DNA of 14,412 bases, taken from NCBI GenBank assembly GCA_022793565.1, contig JAAWDC010000038.1:1-14412 (forward strand), in the 5' to 3' direction. How positions within the stretch are numbered: position 1 is the first letter of the stretch; the number at the start of each line of letters is the position of its first letter. The DNA comes from Bacilli bacterium. Lineage in GTDB: Bacteria > Bacillota_I > Bacilli_A > RF39 > UBA660. Shown here piece by piece: positions 6,386 to 14,398 of the stretch. The notes under the pieces were generated by a model that was not told the origin of the DNA, made no database searches, and saw only the letters and a list, made by a program, of their open reading frames with translations. The position numbers and the translations under genes were made by a program.

Positions 6386-6559
6386 CTATCCTTGTGCACA
6401 GTCTTCAGGATTTGCCTTACAGTCTGTACTAATTTGATTCCATTGATCTGTTACTGTATTTTTTATTTGAGGCCACATAAACCAGAAGAATGCAATAATT
6501 GCTCCAATTGCAATAATTGTTACTACAGTCATGTTTAATTCACCTGTCGCTTCTTTCAT
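6386..6559 (-). CDS. Small Flp-like pilin candidate (57 aa)
   Basis: A 57-residue peptide with a short amino end (MKEATGELNM), one hydrophobic helix (TVVTIIAIGAIIAFFWFMW, 11-29) and a short polar tail with Cys47 and Cys54. I place the start at 6559 because AGGAGGG lies eight bases upstream. A longer frame reaching back 26 codons has no ribosome site and would add sequence unlike a pilin. Size, topology and place between tadC and a TadE-like gene fit the Flp major pilin of Tad systems. A Gly-Glu pair (residues 6-7) before the helix could be the processing site, but the canonical Flp pattern with Glu at +5 is absent. Candidate promoters directly upstream fit a highly expressed subunit. It might instead be a small membrane component rather than the fibre itself. 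Confidence 0.6.
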   Translation of the reverse strand: MKEATGELNMTVVTIIAIGAIIAFFWFMWPQIKNTVTDQWNQISTDCKANPEDCAQG

Positions 6560-6607
6560 ACTCTCTACCCTCCTTATTATTAAGTATACCATGAAATTTT
6601 TATTTAC

Positions 6608-6637
6608 AATATAAGTTTTACAGAATTTAACCGTCAA
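6608..6637 (-). promoter_or_regulatory. Candidate internal promoter ahead of the pilin gene
   Basis: Minus strand TTGACG (6632-6637), 18 bases, then TATATT (6608-6613). Two further options lie in the same 130-base gap: a perfect TTGACA at 6668-6673 with a weaker -10 (TTTATT), and an extended -10, TGGTATACT, nearer the gene. No terminator is seen after tadC, so read-through and internal initiation may add up. Confidence 0.5.
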
Positions 6638-6689
6638 ATTGTAAAATAAAATCTAAAATTAGTCATATGTCAAAATTTCCATTTTATGC

Positions 6690-7475
6690 CTACATATTAG
6701 TGAACATATAAATCATAGAAATTAAGATAAGTACCATAACTCCACCACCAGTAGCAACTAACATAATCATAGTCTGACTCTCCATATAGTGAAGTCGTTC
6801 TTTATATTTTTGTTCTCTTGCTTTTGCTTGCAAATTAGAAACTGTTCTAGAAAACATCAACAATCGTTCTTGTTTTCTTTCTTGAGAACCAAGTCCTAAA
6901 CGATATAATAAACGCATCATTCTCATAGAATCCCGAACTGGATACTCATTGGCAAAGTCCATATAAGGTTGAATACTAGCATCACCTGCATCAATCTTAG
7001 CAATTAAATCACGAAGACCTGGTCTAAAAATTTCAGGAGCTTCATCAATCGACTTAGCCAAAGCTACAGGAACTGTATAATGTTGAATCAAAATCTCTAA
7101 TCCTTTTAAATAATACGGTAACATTACATCGATATCATGTAAATGCTTTTTATAATACCCTTTTAACTTATTATAGTCTGACTTAAAAACAACAAATCCA
7201 ACTACCAAAGATAACACAATGTTGATCGTATTTAATTCTGTCAAAAAGATAAATAGAAAAGCTACGATACAAATAAAAGCCAATTTCAATCGCTTATTAT
7301 ATAAAACGTTTGGATCAACACGATCTCCATATTTTGCTGCAACAAGAAACTCGTAATCATCCTCTTTCAACATTTTAAACATAGCTTCATTATCTTGAAA
7401 GAACTTATTTCCATCTATCGTATTATTATAAAATAACACTGCCATAATAATAGCTCCACAAATAATTACTTCCAT
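6690..7475 (-). CDS. TadC-like pilus platform membrane protein
   Basis: A 261-residue integral membrane protein of the GspF/T2SF type. Two helices (about 63-79 and 82-99) precede a cytoplasmic domain (about 105-230) containing HLHDIDVMLPYYLKGLEILI (111-130) and RDSMRMMRLLYRLGLGS (181-197). A final helix (about 234-258) follows. This is the usual TadC layout: four-helix cytoplasmic bundle, then the last membrane segment. The ATG overlaps the stop codon of the TadB-like gene (TAATG), so the two are translationally coupled and probably made in equal amounts. Together they form the membrane platform on which the CpaF ATPase acts. Assignment as TadC rather than TadB follows from gene order. Confidence 0.85.
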   Translation of the reverse strand: MEVIICGAIIMAVLFYNNTIDGNKFFQDNEAMFKMLKEDDYEFLVAAKYGDRVDPNVLYNKRLKLAFICIVAFLFIFLTELNTINIVLSLVVGFVVFKSDYNKLKGYYKKHLHDIDVMLPYYLKGLEILIQHYTVPVALAKSIDEAPEIFRPGLRDLIAKIDAGDASIQPYMDFANEYPVRDSMRMMRLLYRLGLGSQERKQERLLMFSRTVSNLQAKAREQKYKERLHYMESQTMIMLVATGGGVMVLILISMIYMFTNM

Positions 7476-8368
7476 TATTCGGCACCTACATTCTCGTTAT
7501 AATATTTTTCTCCACGAAGAAGAAAATAACTATTGACTATTAATACTGCGTGCAAGATGATTAACATCAACGGATTACCCAAAATAGCAATATATGTTTC
7601 ACGACCTAATAAATATTGAACTAACATTACCATTAAATATAACATTACACCGTATTTCAAGAACCCCTTATGAAAGTTTGCACGGTCCATACGATCTCGA
7701 TAAACACTCTCTACCAACATATCGATATCTAGTTGCATATTTTCTAAAGATTCTCCAGAATCCTTAGAACCCTCTTTTGTAATTTGTAAAAATAACTGAT
7801 GCATATTTTTTACAATATAATATGGATATTTTGCACTCATAAACTGAATTGACTCATCAATAGATCCATTTTGATAAGCAAGAGAAATCATCATATTGAC
7901 ATCTCCTAAAATTGGTTCTTCCAAAACACCAGAACTAGCAACACCTTCCAAAGCTTTAACAAAACTTTGTGTAGTCGCAAATTCCATGATCGTATTGGTT
8001 GTATAAATTTGTACTTGTTCAAAAATAAATTCACTATATACCCTTTTACAACGTAAATATGCAAGATATGGAATCACAGAAATAGCCAAAACAATATAAA
8101 CTAAAGAAACTACTATATTGTAAAAATACATATAAGAAATAATCGCTGCAAAAGCTGCAAAAGTAACGATCTGAACCGTATATTGTTTAATTGTATATTC
8201 CTGTCCTAACTCCTTGGTCTTTTCGCGAACCACTTTAAAAGAGTATGGTGCAAATTTGTCATATACCGTTCCAACTTGTTCTGTTACAAATTTATAGACA
8301 TTTTGTCCTTTATAAGAACGATATAACATAACAAATAATGCAATCAATAAGATAAAAATTAATTCCAT
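7475..8368 (-). CDS. TadB-like pilus platform membrane protein
   Basis: A 297-residue membrane protein. It has an amino-terminal helix (about 2-16), a positively charged stretch, a paired helix region (about 64-104), a cytoplasmic T2SF-like domain (about 110-235), and two more helices (about 240-255 and 262-283). The domain contains MEFATTQSFVKALEGVA (128-144) and QLDIDMLVESVYRDRMDRAN (212-231). Length and layout fit TadB, the first of the two platform proteins of Tad secretion systems. It begins 15 bases after the CpaF stop with ribosome site AAGGTGG, and ends inside the start of the TadC-like gene. No defects are visible. Confidence 0.85.
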   Translation of the reverse strand: MELIFILLIALFVMLYRSYKGQNVYKFVTEQVGTVYDKFAPYSFKVVREKTKELGQEYTIKQYTVQIVTFAAFAAIISYMYFYNIVVSLVYIVLAISVIPYLAYLRCKRVYSEFIFEQVQIYTTNTIMEFATTQSFVKALEGVASSGVLEEPILGDVNMMISLAYQNGSIDESIQFMSAKYPYYIVKNMHQLFLQITKEGSKDSGESLENMQLDIDMLVESVYRDRMDRANFHKGFLKYGVMLYLMVMLVQYLLGRETYIAILGNPLMLIILHAVLIVNSYFLLRGEKYYNENVGAE

Positions 8369-8383
8369 AACATCACCACCTTA

Positions 8384-9946
8384 TTATATATTCCCATTCG
8401 TAGAATCCGAATTAGATGCCGCAAAACTAATAATTGGAATCCCACCATCTACTGTAGTCGTTTGAACCCCAACATTACTGCTAGTTGGAGCTACAGGGGT
8501 TACTGACGGAGTAACTACACTTGATATAGAGGATACAGTTGATACTGGTTGAGGATTTACAGATGAAACTGGAGGTACAGAAACGGGTTGTACAGGTTGT
8601 ACTGTAGAAGCAACTCCCACTCCTTGTACAGTAGGTTGTAAAGAAGGTGTAGAAGGACTTGCTTGTTGTTGTGGAACAACAGGTGTTGGAACTGAAGTAT
8701 CAGGAGTAGATACAGGTTGAATAGTTGAACTTGCAGATGGATCAACTACTGCATTTCCTGCCTCCAAGAGCTCCTCTTCATTGTTCTGTTCCTCTTGCCT
8801 TCTTGACTCTTCCTTTAATTTTTGTTCCTTAAGTACCTCTTCTTCACTCTTTTCACCGACAACATCCTCTAAAGATAATCCCCCAGAACTAGAATCATCA
8901 AACGAAGTATCCGTAATATCAATATTCTGTGCAGATAAATAATCAAGTAAATGCTGACTTGGATTCTTCTTCACAATCTTACCACCCATTGTCTTTTGGT
9001 AAATAATGTTATAAACTGGCTTATTATCTTCATCAATATAAAACTCTGTAATTTCATCAATTTCACGATGAAACTTTTTGTATTTTGGACTGTAATATGC
9101 TTTAATATGAACTCCCATCTGTACATAACGATAAATTGTATTCAAAAACTGGTCTACATCCAAATCAGTTTCCATCAAAGAATACATACGATGCGGAATT
9201 GCATGTGCTTTATCCGAGTGAATAGTAGACAAGATATTATGTCCAGAAGAAATAGAATTTCGAACGGCACTAACTGCTTCTGCACTACGAACCTCGGATA
9301 ATAAAATCCACTTTGGATTCTGTCTCATACAAGTAACCAAAACATCTGAATAAGAAGCGATATTATTGGTTTTCATCGCAACAATATCTCGATGTGGATA
9401 TATTTTATCTAAGTGCAACTCCAAAGTATCCTCGATAGTAATGATCTTTTCGCTCTCAACTGTATGAGAAGCTAAATACTTAGTAAACTCTGTTTTACCA
9501 GAACCAGTTTCTCCACAAACAATAATATTACAATGTCCGTGTACACATTTAATTAAGAAGTCATGAATATCTTTCGTTACATAATCCTCTTCTAAAAGCG
9601 TTTCCTCTTTCAAACGAATCTTTGCTGGAGTCTTACGAACAACAAGAGCAATACCATTTGTCGCAATCGAATCGTGTACAAAGTTCATACGAAGCTCTGG
9701 ACTCTCTGCATCCAGAAATGGATTAGCGTTATTAAAAGATACCCCCATTACGTTAGAACACTGAAACGCAAGCTTCTCAACAACAGTATTATTAATATTC
9801 TCATTTTCTACTCGAATAGATCCTTGTGTTAAGGAACGAAGCCATAACTGACCATTATTCGTATAAGAAATATCTGTAATATCATCATTATCAATATACT
9901 CTTGAAACGCCCCGAAATCCAGTTGCTCAAACAAATTGTCTTTCAT
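8384..9946 (-). CDS. CpaF/TadA-type secretion ATPase with long low-complexity tail
   Basis: A 520-residue cytoplasmic ATPase that powers pilus assembly. Residues 1-120 form the amino-terminal domain (DITDISYTNNGQLWLRS). The core has Walker A GETGSGKT (145-152), an Asp-box region IEDTLEL (171-177), the Walker B strand WILLSEVRSAEA (213-224) and the His-box GHNILSTIHSDKAHAIPHR (235-253). All nucleotide-binding elements look intact. The usual family core ends near residue 340. Beyond it lie an acidic Glu/Lys stretch (360-395), likely a coiled coil, and about 100 residues of Pro/Ser/Thr/Val/Gln repeats (400-495). That tail is unusual for a cytoplasmic ATPase. A strong ribosome site (AAGGAGG) precedes the ATG. 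A stable hairpin in the leader separates it from the CpaB-like gene. Confidence 0.95.
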   Translation of the reverse strand: MKDNLFEQLDFGAFQEYIDNDDITDISYTNNGQLWLRSLTQGSIRVENENINNTVVEKLAFQCSNVMGVSFNNANPFLDAESPELRMNFVHDSIATNGIALVVRKTPAKIRLKEETLLEEDYVTKDIHDFLIKCVHGHCNIIVCGETGSGKTEFTKYLASHTVESEKIITIEDTLELHLDKIYPHRDIVAMKTNNIASYSDVLVTCMRQNPKWILLSEVRSAEAVSAVRNSISSGHNILSTIHSDKAHAIPHRMYSLMETDLDVDQFLNTIYRYVQMGVHIKAYYSPKYKKFHREIDEITEFYIDEDNKPVYNIIYQKTMGGKIVKKNPSQHLLDYLSAQNIDITDTSFDDSSSGGLSLEDVVGEKSEEEVLKEQKLKEESRRQEEQNNEEELLEAGNAVVDPSASSTIQPVSTPDTSVPTPVVPQQQASPSTPSLQPTVQGVGVASTVQPVQPVSVPPVSSVNPQPVSTVSSISSVVTPSVTPVAPTSSNVGVQTTTVDGGIPIISFAASNSDSTNGNI

Positions 9947-9972
9947 GATTTCTCCTCCTTATACAATAAGCA

Positions 9973-9997
9973 GAAATAGACTACTCTAGTCTATTTC
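9973..9997 (-). other. Intercistronic hairpin before the CpaF gene
   Basis: GAAATAGACTA (9973-9983) and TAGTCTATTTC (9987-9997) form a perfect 11-bp stem with a three-base loop. No T-tract follows on either strand, so it is not a standard terminator. It sits in the 63-base gap between the CpaB-like and CpaF genes, upstream of the CpaF ribosome site. It may serve in RNA processing or message stability. Confidence 0.7.
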
Positions 9998-10009
9998 CGT
10001 CACCAAATC

Positions 10010-10864
10010 TTATGTATTTGAAATTCCTCCACCATTTGGAGTACCAGCATTATCATCTGTCCATACAGTAATTTGATTAATAAAATCTTTCAAATCAGTA
10101 TTAGAAATTGCAACTTCACCTGGATTTTTCTTTAAAGATTCAGCCGTAGGTACTGGAATTAATGTCGCCTCATACGTTCTTAGATACATAGTCTTTCTAA
10201 GTAAAATATGATACTCTTCTGGTACTGCGAAAATAATCTGTGCTGGCGTTTTCTTCTCTTCTACATTTTCAAAAACAGAATCTCCAGAAGCATCCAAAAC
10301 ATCAAGAACCTTAACATTTTCTAATAACTTTCCAATCATAATTTTATCAGTTTTATCATTTAGTACTGTATTTCCATCAGTTACATCTTCTTCTTTTACA
10401 ATTTTTAAATAAATATCAATATAATTTCCAGGATATACTTTATTACCATAAGTATTTGTAGTATTAACTGCCATATTAACTAAAACAAAGTCTTCTGGAT
10501 AATTATAAATAATACTATCTGGTAGTTCACTCAAAGAAACCACTGTACTCTTATAAAATAAACTTCCTGCTGGAATTATGGTATCTGAACGAACATACTT
10601 ATTAATAATATCTCTTGCATCTGTTAATGGATCTCCTCTTAACATAGCAGGTGGTACTTCTGTAGTACCAATCATATCTTTTGTTATTTTTGTCTTTGGA
10701 CTCAACTCATTTAATGCATAAGGCACAGATTGTGGATTAATTTTCGAATTGATTCGGTAATTGTAACCAACATATAAAACAACGATTACAAGTAATACAC
10801 CAATTACTGTAACTGTGTTTTTATTAGTAAGAAATTTTTTAAACGCCATTGAAATATTTCCCAT
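10010..10864 (-). CDS. CpaB/RcpC-like SAF-domain pilus protein
   Basis: A 284-residue protein with one amino-terminal membrane helix (17-36) and an extracellular part. Residues about 47-108 form a SAF-type domain: VPYALNELSPKTKITKDMI (47-65), then DIINKYVRSDTIIPAGSLFY (85-104), the familiar pattern of CpaB proteins. Residues 125-240 match the RcpC/CpaB second domain, with NKVYPGNYIDIYLKI (141-155), VKVLDVLD and PAQIIFAVPEEYHILLRK (207-224). In diderms this protein works with the secretin. In this monoderm context it more likely lines the cell-wall passage. The ATG at 10864 follows GGGAGA by eight bases; an internal Met at residue 6 is less well supported. It has no cysteine. The gap to the preceding gene is 16 bases. 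Confidence 0.85.
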   Translation of the reverse strand: MGNISMAFKKFLTNKNTVTVIGVLLVIVVLYVGYNYRINSKINPQSVPYALNELSPKTKITKDMIGTTEVPPAMLRGDPLTDARDIINKYVRSDTIIPAGSLFYKSTVVSLSELPDSIIYNYPEDFVLVNMAVNTTNTYGNKVYPGNYIDIYLKIVKEEDVTDGNTVLNDKTDKIMIGKLLENVKVLDVLDASGDSVFENVEEKKTPAQIIFAVPEEYHILLRKTMYLRTYEATLIPVPTAESLKKNPGEVAISNTDLKDFINQITVWTDDNAGTPNGGGISNT

Positions 10865-10880
10865 TTTACTTATCTCCCTT

Positions 10881-11309
10881 CTACCTTACTTGCTCTACCA
10901 AACGATTTTCAGAATATTTCGTTTCAATAATTGCATCAATTTTATTCACAATATCAAAATCATCACCAGCGATTTGTGCAACTGTACCTGTTCCTATCTG
11001 AATACTAACCTTTGGTGGAGTCTCATTAAAATCTAGAATACGGATTTTATAATCAGTATTACTAGTAACACTCTCTGCAAATCTTCTAACGAAGCTTTCC
11101 AGAAATTTTTCACGATCACAGCGAACAAGACCGCCACTAACTCGGTAATATCCCAAGTCAATAGCGTCTATCATAGCTGCCTTTGTTGTTTCATTCAATA
11201 ACTGCTCGTCCATTTCTTTTCCCTGTGAATATTGGTTAATGATATTGACTACAGCTAAAGTTAAAACTCCTAAAATTACAACTCCGACAATTGTCATTGC
11301 TTTACTCAT
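10881..11309 (-). CDS. Small membrane-anchored pseudopilin-like protein of the Tad operon
   Basis: A 142-residue protein with one amino-terminal helix (about 5-24, MTIVGVVILGVLTLAVVNII) and a soluble outer part. Residues 36-62 are helical (QLLNETTKAAMIDAIDLGYY), followed by one Cys (CDREKF) and FVRRFAESV. Strand-like segments come after (YKIRILDFNE, KVSIQIGTGTV). The layout is that of a TadE/TadF-type minor pseudopilin, but I see no prepilin cleavage motif and cannot name the family with confidence. The ribosome site AGGAGG overlaps the stop codon of the large upstream gene, so the two are coupled. It precedes the CpaB-like gene by 16 bases. Confidence 0.65.
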   Translation of the reverse strand: MSKAMTIVGVVILGVLTLAVVNIINQYSQGKEMDEQLLNETTKAAMIDAIDLGYYRVSGGLVRCDREKFLESFVRRFAESVTSNTDYKIRILDFNETPPKVSIQIGTGTVAQIAGDDFDIVNKIDAIIETKYSENRLVEQVR

Positions 11310-11323
11310 AAATATCTAACCTC

Positions 11324-14300
11324 CTAATTCTTTGAAGAAATGTCATAGCATTTTTGATTCTTTGCGTTATTACATCCAGCAATTCCTTTTCTAGAAGTTG
11401 ATGTAAATCCTGGAGTAGAATATGTAATATAACGATCATCATCTAAAAAGTTATTTGTACAAACTTCAATATCTTGTCCATTAATACGTTTTGTATAACA
11501 AGAAGTATCGTAATCTGCATAGTTGTTATAACCATCTCTATTAAAATCCTCTACACTCTTATTATAAGCACGTATATTTCTTAAATTTTGCCTCGTAAGA
11601 ACAAATTCATAGTCGACTTCACTACTATCTTTTTGTACATCATAGATTGTATTTCCATTATGTTCAATATGCTCAATCAACGCATATGGATCAACATTAT
11701 ATCCACGATAAGATCTCTTATCTGTTCGAGCAGCACCACTGACTAATCGAACCCCATCTACTGATTTAGAATCAATAGTTCCTGTCCAGTTCCATCTAGG
11801 ATTTCTTTCATTTGGGAAATTATCTTCTAATTCAATCTCACGATAAATATACTGAATACCTCCACTACAAATATCTTTAGAAGGATCACAATCTGGATCT
11901 GGAGAATTATCCTCTTGTCCAATAAAGTTTTGGAACAATCCATAGATACAATCAATATCTAAACTCCATTGATTCCAAGAACCAAAGTTTCTCAAATCAA
12001 CATCGATATTCTCGTATCTTTCTCCTTTATCATGGAATTTTTTAATCGAATAATCTTTATTATTTACATTATAATAAGGCCAATCTTTCCAATTATTTAT
12101 GGTAGGTGTAAACAAGTCAGTATAATATTTATAACCACCGTTATAATATTTTTGACATAAGTCATGATTTTTGTCATCACGTACACAGTCCATAGTCTTC
12201 TTTTGGTAAACAGTACCAGCTCCTACTTGTTGATTTGTAGTATTAGACACATAAGCTTGTGTTAAATGAACTGTCTGCTTTCTTACAGTCGTGTATTTCT
12301 GCCAAGTATAAGTTAACATATCTGTAGTTACTGCATAAGCTCCTCCCTGTGTTGTAGAAGAAATCATCTTTTGTTGAGCATCAGAAACACTACTATCAAT
12401 AGACAGATCTGTAATTGGTTGCTGATTTTTACCAAATTCAACCTGTTTATCTAAATAATTATCATAAACACCAGTATAAATACTTTCATCTTTATAATCA
12501 TCTTCTGTATATTTACGCATTCTAGCAACTAAAGTTTGATACTCACTTAATGCCTTTTTTACTTGATTATAATAGTCAAGTTCAGGATTTATAGCACAAT
12601 CAGAAGTAGATGCCCAAACTTCATAACATTGTACACCATCGGTACTTCCACGACCTGATCCATTACATCCATCACAGTACCATACTGCAACACCATGCTC
12701 TGTATAACAAGTAGGACAAGCATCATCAGGATTTCTCTTCTGACATCCACCGTTTCCACCTAATACATAACAACTAGAAATAGGTCTTGGTGTTCTATCT
12801 GTTCTGTTTAGTAAAGAGCAATCTGTTCTATAAGAACCAGTTCTAGCAACCTGTACAATTCCTGTTTTTCCACTTTTTGTATCGTAAGTAAGTCTACCTA
12901 AACCAGCCTGATCAGTAAAACTAACTGTTTTAGCATTTGTATCTCCATAAACTTCTTCATAACAACTATCAATACAAGCCTGACTATATTTTCCACCATC
13001 ACAGGTGTTAATACATTGATCGAACTCTTCTGTTGGTCCTGCACCAGGTCCACCAGTATGTCCTTTACCCATACAATCCGCAGAATATTCACATTTTGGT
13101 TTCTTTCTAGGTGTTTTAATCTGATATGGAGTACAAGTTCTAGTAATTTCAATAATTGTTGTATAAGAGAATCCACCACCAGCATTTACTGCCTTTGGAT
13201 CATCATACATAACTTTCATTTCTTCAGTACAATTTGCTCGCCAATATTCTAGGCTTTTAGAAAAATCTAAATACTTATTCTCTATTTTTACAGTATAAAT
13301 ATTTCCAGCTGCAATTGCCTCTGCCGTTCCAGTCGTATTTTTAAGTCCATCCGAACCAGATTTTAAGAAATTACAAAGACGAATTGGTGCTGTCGTATTT
13401 TTAGAAACATCATTCTGTCCATTAAGTAAAGAATCAACTTGATTAGATTGTGCAATTACTTCTTCAACAGAAGGAACTGCTTCATCGTAATTGACATTTT
13501 CACGGAAACAGAATGGAACCATTCCAGTAACAACACCATCTGTTGACCCATGCTTATCTTTCAATGCCTGACAAAGATTTTGCCCACTTGCATTTTTATA
13601 ACTAAGCACTGGATTAGGAATTGACTTTGGTGCACCACTACGAATCTGTGCTACGAACTCTTCTGTACATCCTGGACTAGAACCATTTACATAAAATTCT
13701 ACATAAAAGTCTGTACCAGCAGGAATTAATAAAGAATTTTCACCAGTAATTACACTGTTATCATATCTAAAGTGATCGAATGCCACTTGTCTATTCCCAT
13801 CATCATCGTAATATACTTGAGAAACTAAATTCTTAATACGAAATACTCCTGGATACTTAGCCATCGCATTAAATGTAACTTTATAGTTTCTACCGTCTAC
13901 TAATGTCATCGAAATATTATTAGGATCCGCCAACTCATTGATCTTCTCATCTAAACTCTGAGCATGGAAACTACATACTTGTAAAAACCAATTACCTTTG
14001 TCATCTTGTGCCATGGAACCACTAGCTAAAGCTTGCGTAAATTTTACATTGTATCCTGCCTCGCAGTAATTAGCAACGGTTTCATTGGTTGATATTTTAC
14101 GTGCTACCCATTTCCCACGTTCCTGAACTGCAACAACATCTTCCGTGAATTTAACACAGTTCAATTGAATATTTGTCGTATTCAACTGAGAAAGATCTTT
14201 CTCAACCACTTTTTCAGAACCACGATTATTTTCGAACTTATCGCCCTTCTTGGTTCTCCAATCTGCTTTCCATACTTTACCTCCAACAGCTACATAATCA

Positions 14301-14398
14301 GGAAAAGCATAATCTACTTTTGCAGCAAATGCCTCTCCATCAAATGAAAAACATAGACATATTAGAAATAAAAGGAAACATAACATTTTTCTTTTCAT
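11324..14398 (-). CDS. Large secreted cysteine-rich surface protein of the Tad operon
   Basis: A 1024-residue exported protein. The amino end (MKRKMLCFLLFLICLCFSF, then EAFAA) is a typical Sec signal peptide cut near residue 26. I prefer the ATG at 14398 to the GTG at 14404 because GAGG lies six bases before the ATG. The mature part has 33 cysteines by my count, clustered in the middle: C-x3-C-x8-C-x3-C (462-479), and CPTC (561-564) ten residues before CDGC (575-578). The latter continues as CDGCNGSG, like a DnaJ zinc repeat unit. The remainder is Asn/Asp/Tyr/Thr-rich, probably beta structure. No carboxyl membrane helix, LPXTG motif or wall-binding repeat is visible. Being first in the visible operon, it is probably an adhesin or tip subunit presented by the pilus. 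I recognise no family. More operon genes may lie upstream of the window. Confidence 0.75.
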   Translation of the reverse strand: MKRKMLCFLLFLICLCFSFDGEAFAAKVDYAFPDYVAVGGKVWKADWRTKKGDKFENNRGSEKVVEKDLSQLNTTNIQLNCVKFTEDVVAVQERGKWVARKISTNETVANYCEAGYNVKFTQALASGSMAQDDKGNWFLQVCSFHAQSLDEKINELADPNNISMTLVDGRNYKVTFNAMAKYPGVFRIKNLVSQVYYDDDGNRQVAFDHFRYDNSVITGENSLLIPAGTDFYVEFYVNGSSPGCTEEFVAQIRSGAPKSIPNPVLSYKNASGQNLCQALKDKHGSTDGVVTGMVPFCFRENVNYDEAVPSVEEVIAQSNQVDSLLNGQNDVSKNTTAPIRLCNFLKSGSDGLKNTTGTAEAIAAGNIYTVKIENKYLDFSKSLEYWRANCTEEMKVMYDDPKAVNAGGGFSYTTIIEITRTCTPYQIKTPRKKPKCEYSADCMGKGHTGGPGAGPTEEFDQCINTCDGGKYSQACIDSCYEEVYGDTNAKTVSFTDQAGLGRLTYDTKSGKTGIVQVARTGSYRTDCSLLNRTDRTPRPISSCYVLGGNGGCQKRNPDDACPTCYTEHGVAVWYCDGCNGSGRGSTDGVQCYEVWASTSDCAINPELDYYNQVKKALSEYQTLVARMRKYTEDDYKDESIYTGVYDNYLDKQVEFGKNQQPITDLSIDSSVSDAQQKMISSTTQGGAYAVTTDMLTYTWQKYTTVRKQTVHLTQAYVSNTTNQQVGAGTVYQKKTMDCVRDDKNHDLCQKYYNGGYKYYTDLFTPTINNWKDWPYYNVNNKDYSIKKFHDKGERYENIDVDLRNFGSWNQWSLDIDCIYGLFQNFIGQEDNSPDPDCDPSKDICSGGIQYIYREIELEDNFPNERNPRWNWTGTIDSKSVDGVRLVSGAARTDKRSYRGYNVDPYALIEHIEHNGNTIYDVQKDSSEVDYEFVLTRQNLRNIRAYNKSVEDFNRDGYNNYADYDTSCYTKRINGQDIEVCTNNFLDDDRYITYSTPGFTSTSRKGIAGCNNAKNQKCYDISSKN

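Noticed and set aside
8557..8745. A minus-strand frame of Leu, Gln and His codons
   Set aside because: It is an out-of-frame reading of the low-complexity CpaF tail.
8400..8760. Possible tandem repeat array in the CpaF tail
   Set aside because: The Pro/Ser/Thr/Val stretch is low complexity but I see no regular unit length or exact repeats, so it is not listed as a repeat feature.
8951..9301. A 116-codon plus-strand open frame
   Set aside because: It lies wholly opposite the conserved CpaF core, which has intact motifs. No ribosome site.
12898..13185. A second minus-strand frame of 95 codons inside the large surface gene
   Set aside because: It is an overlapping frame in biased sequence, without a ribosome site. 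The enclosing gene is continuous.
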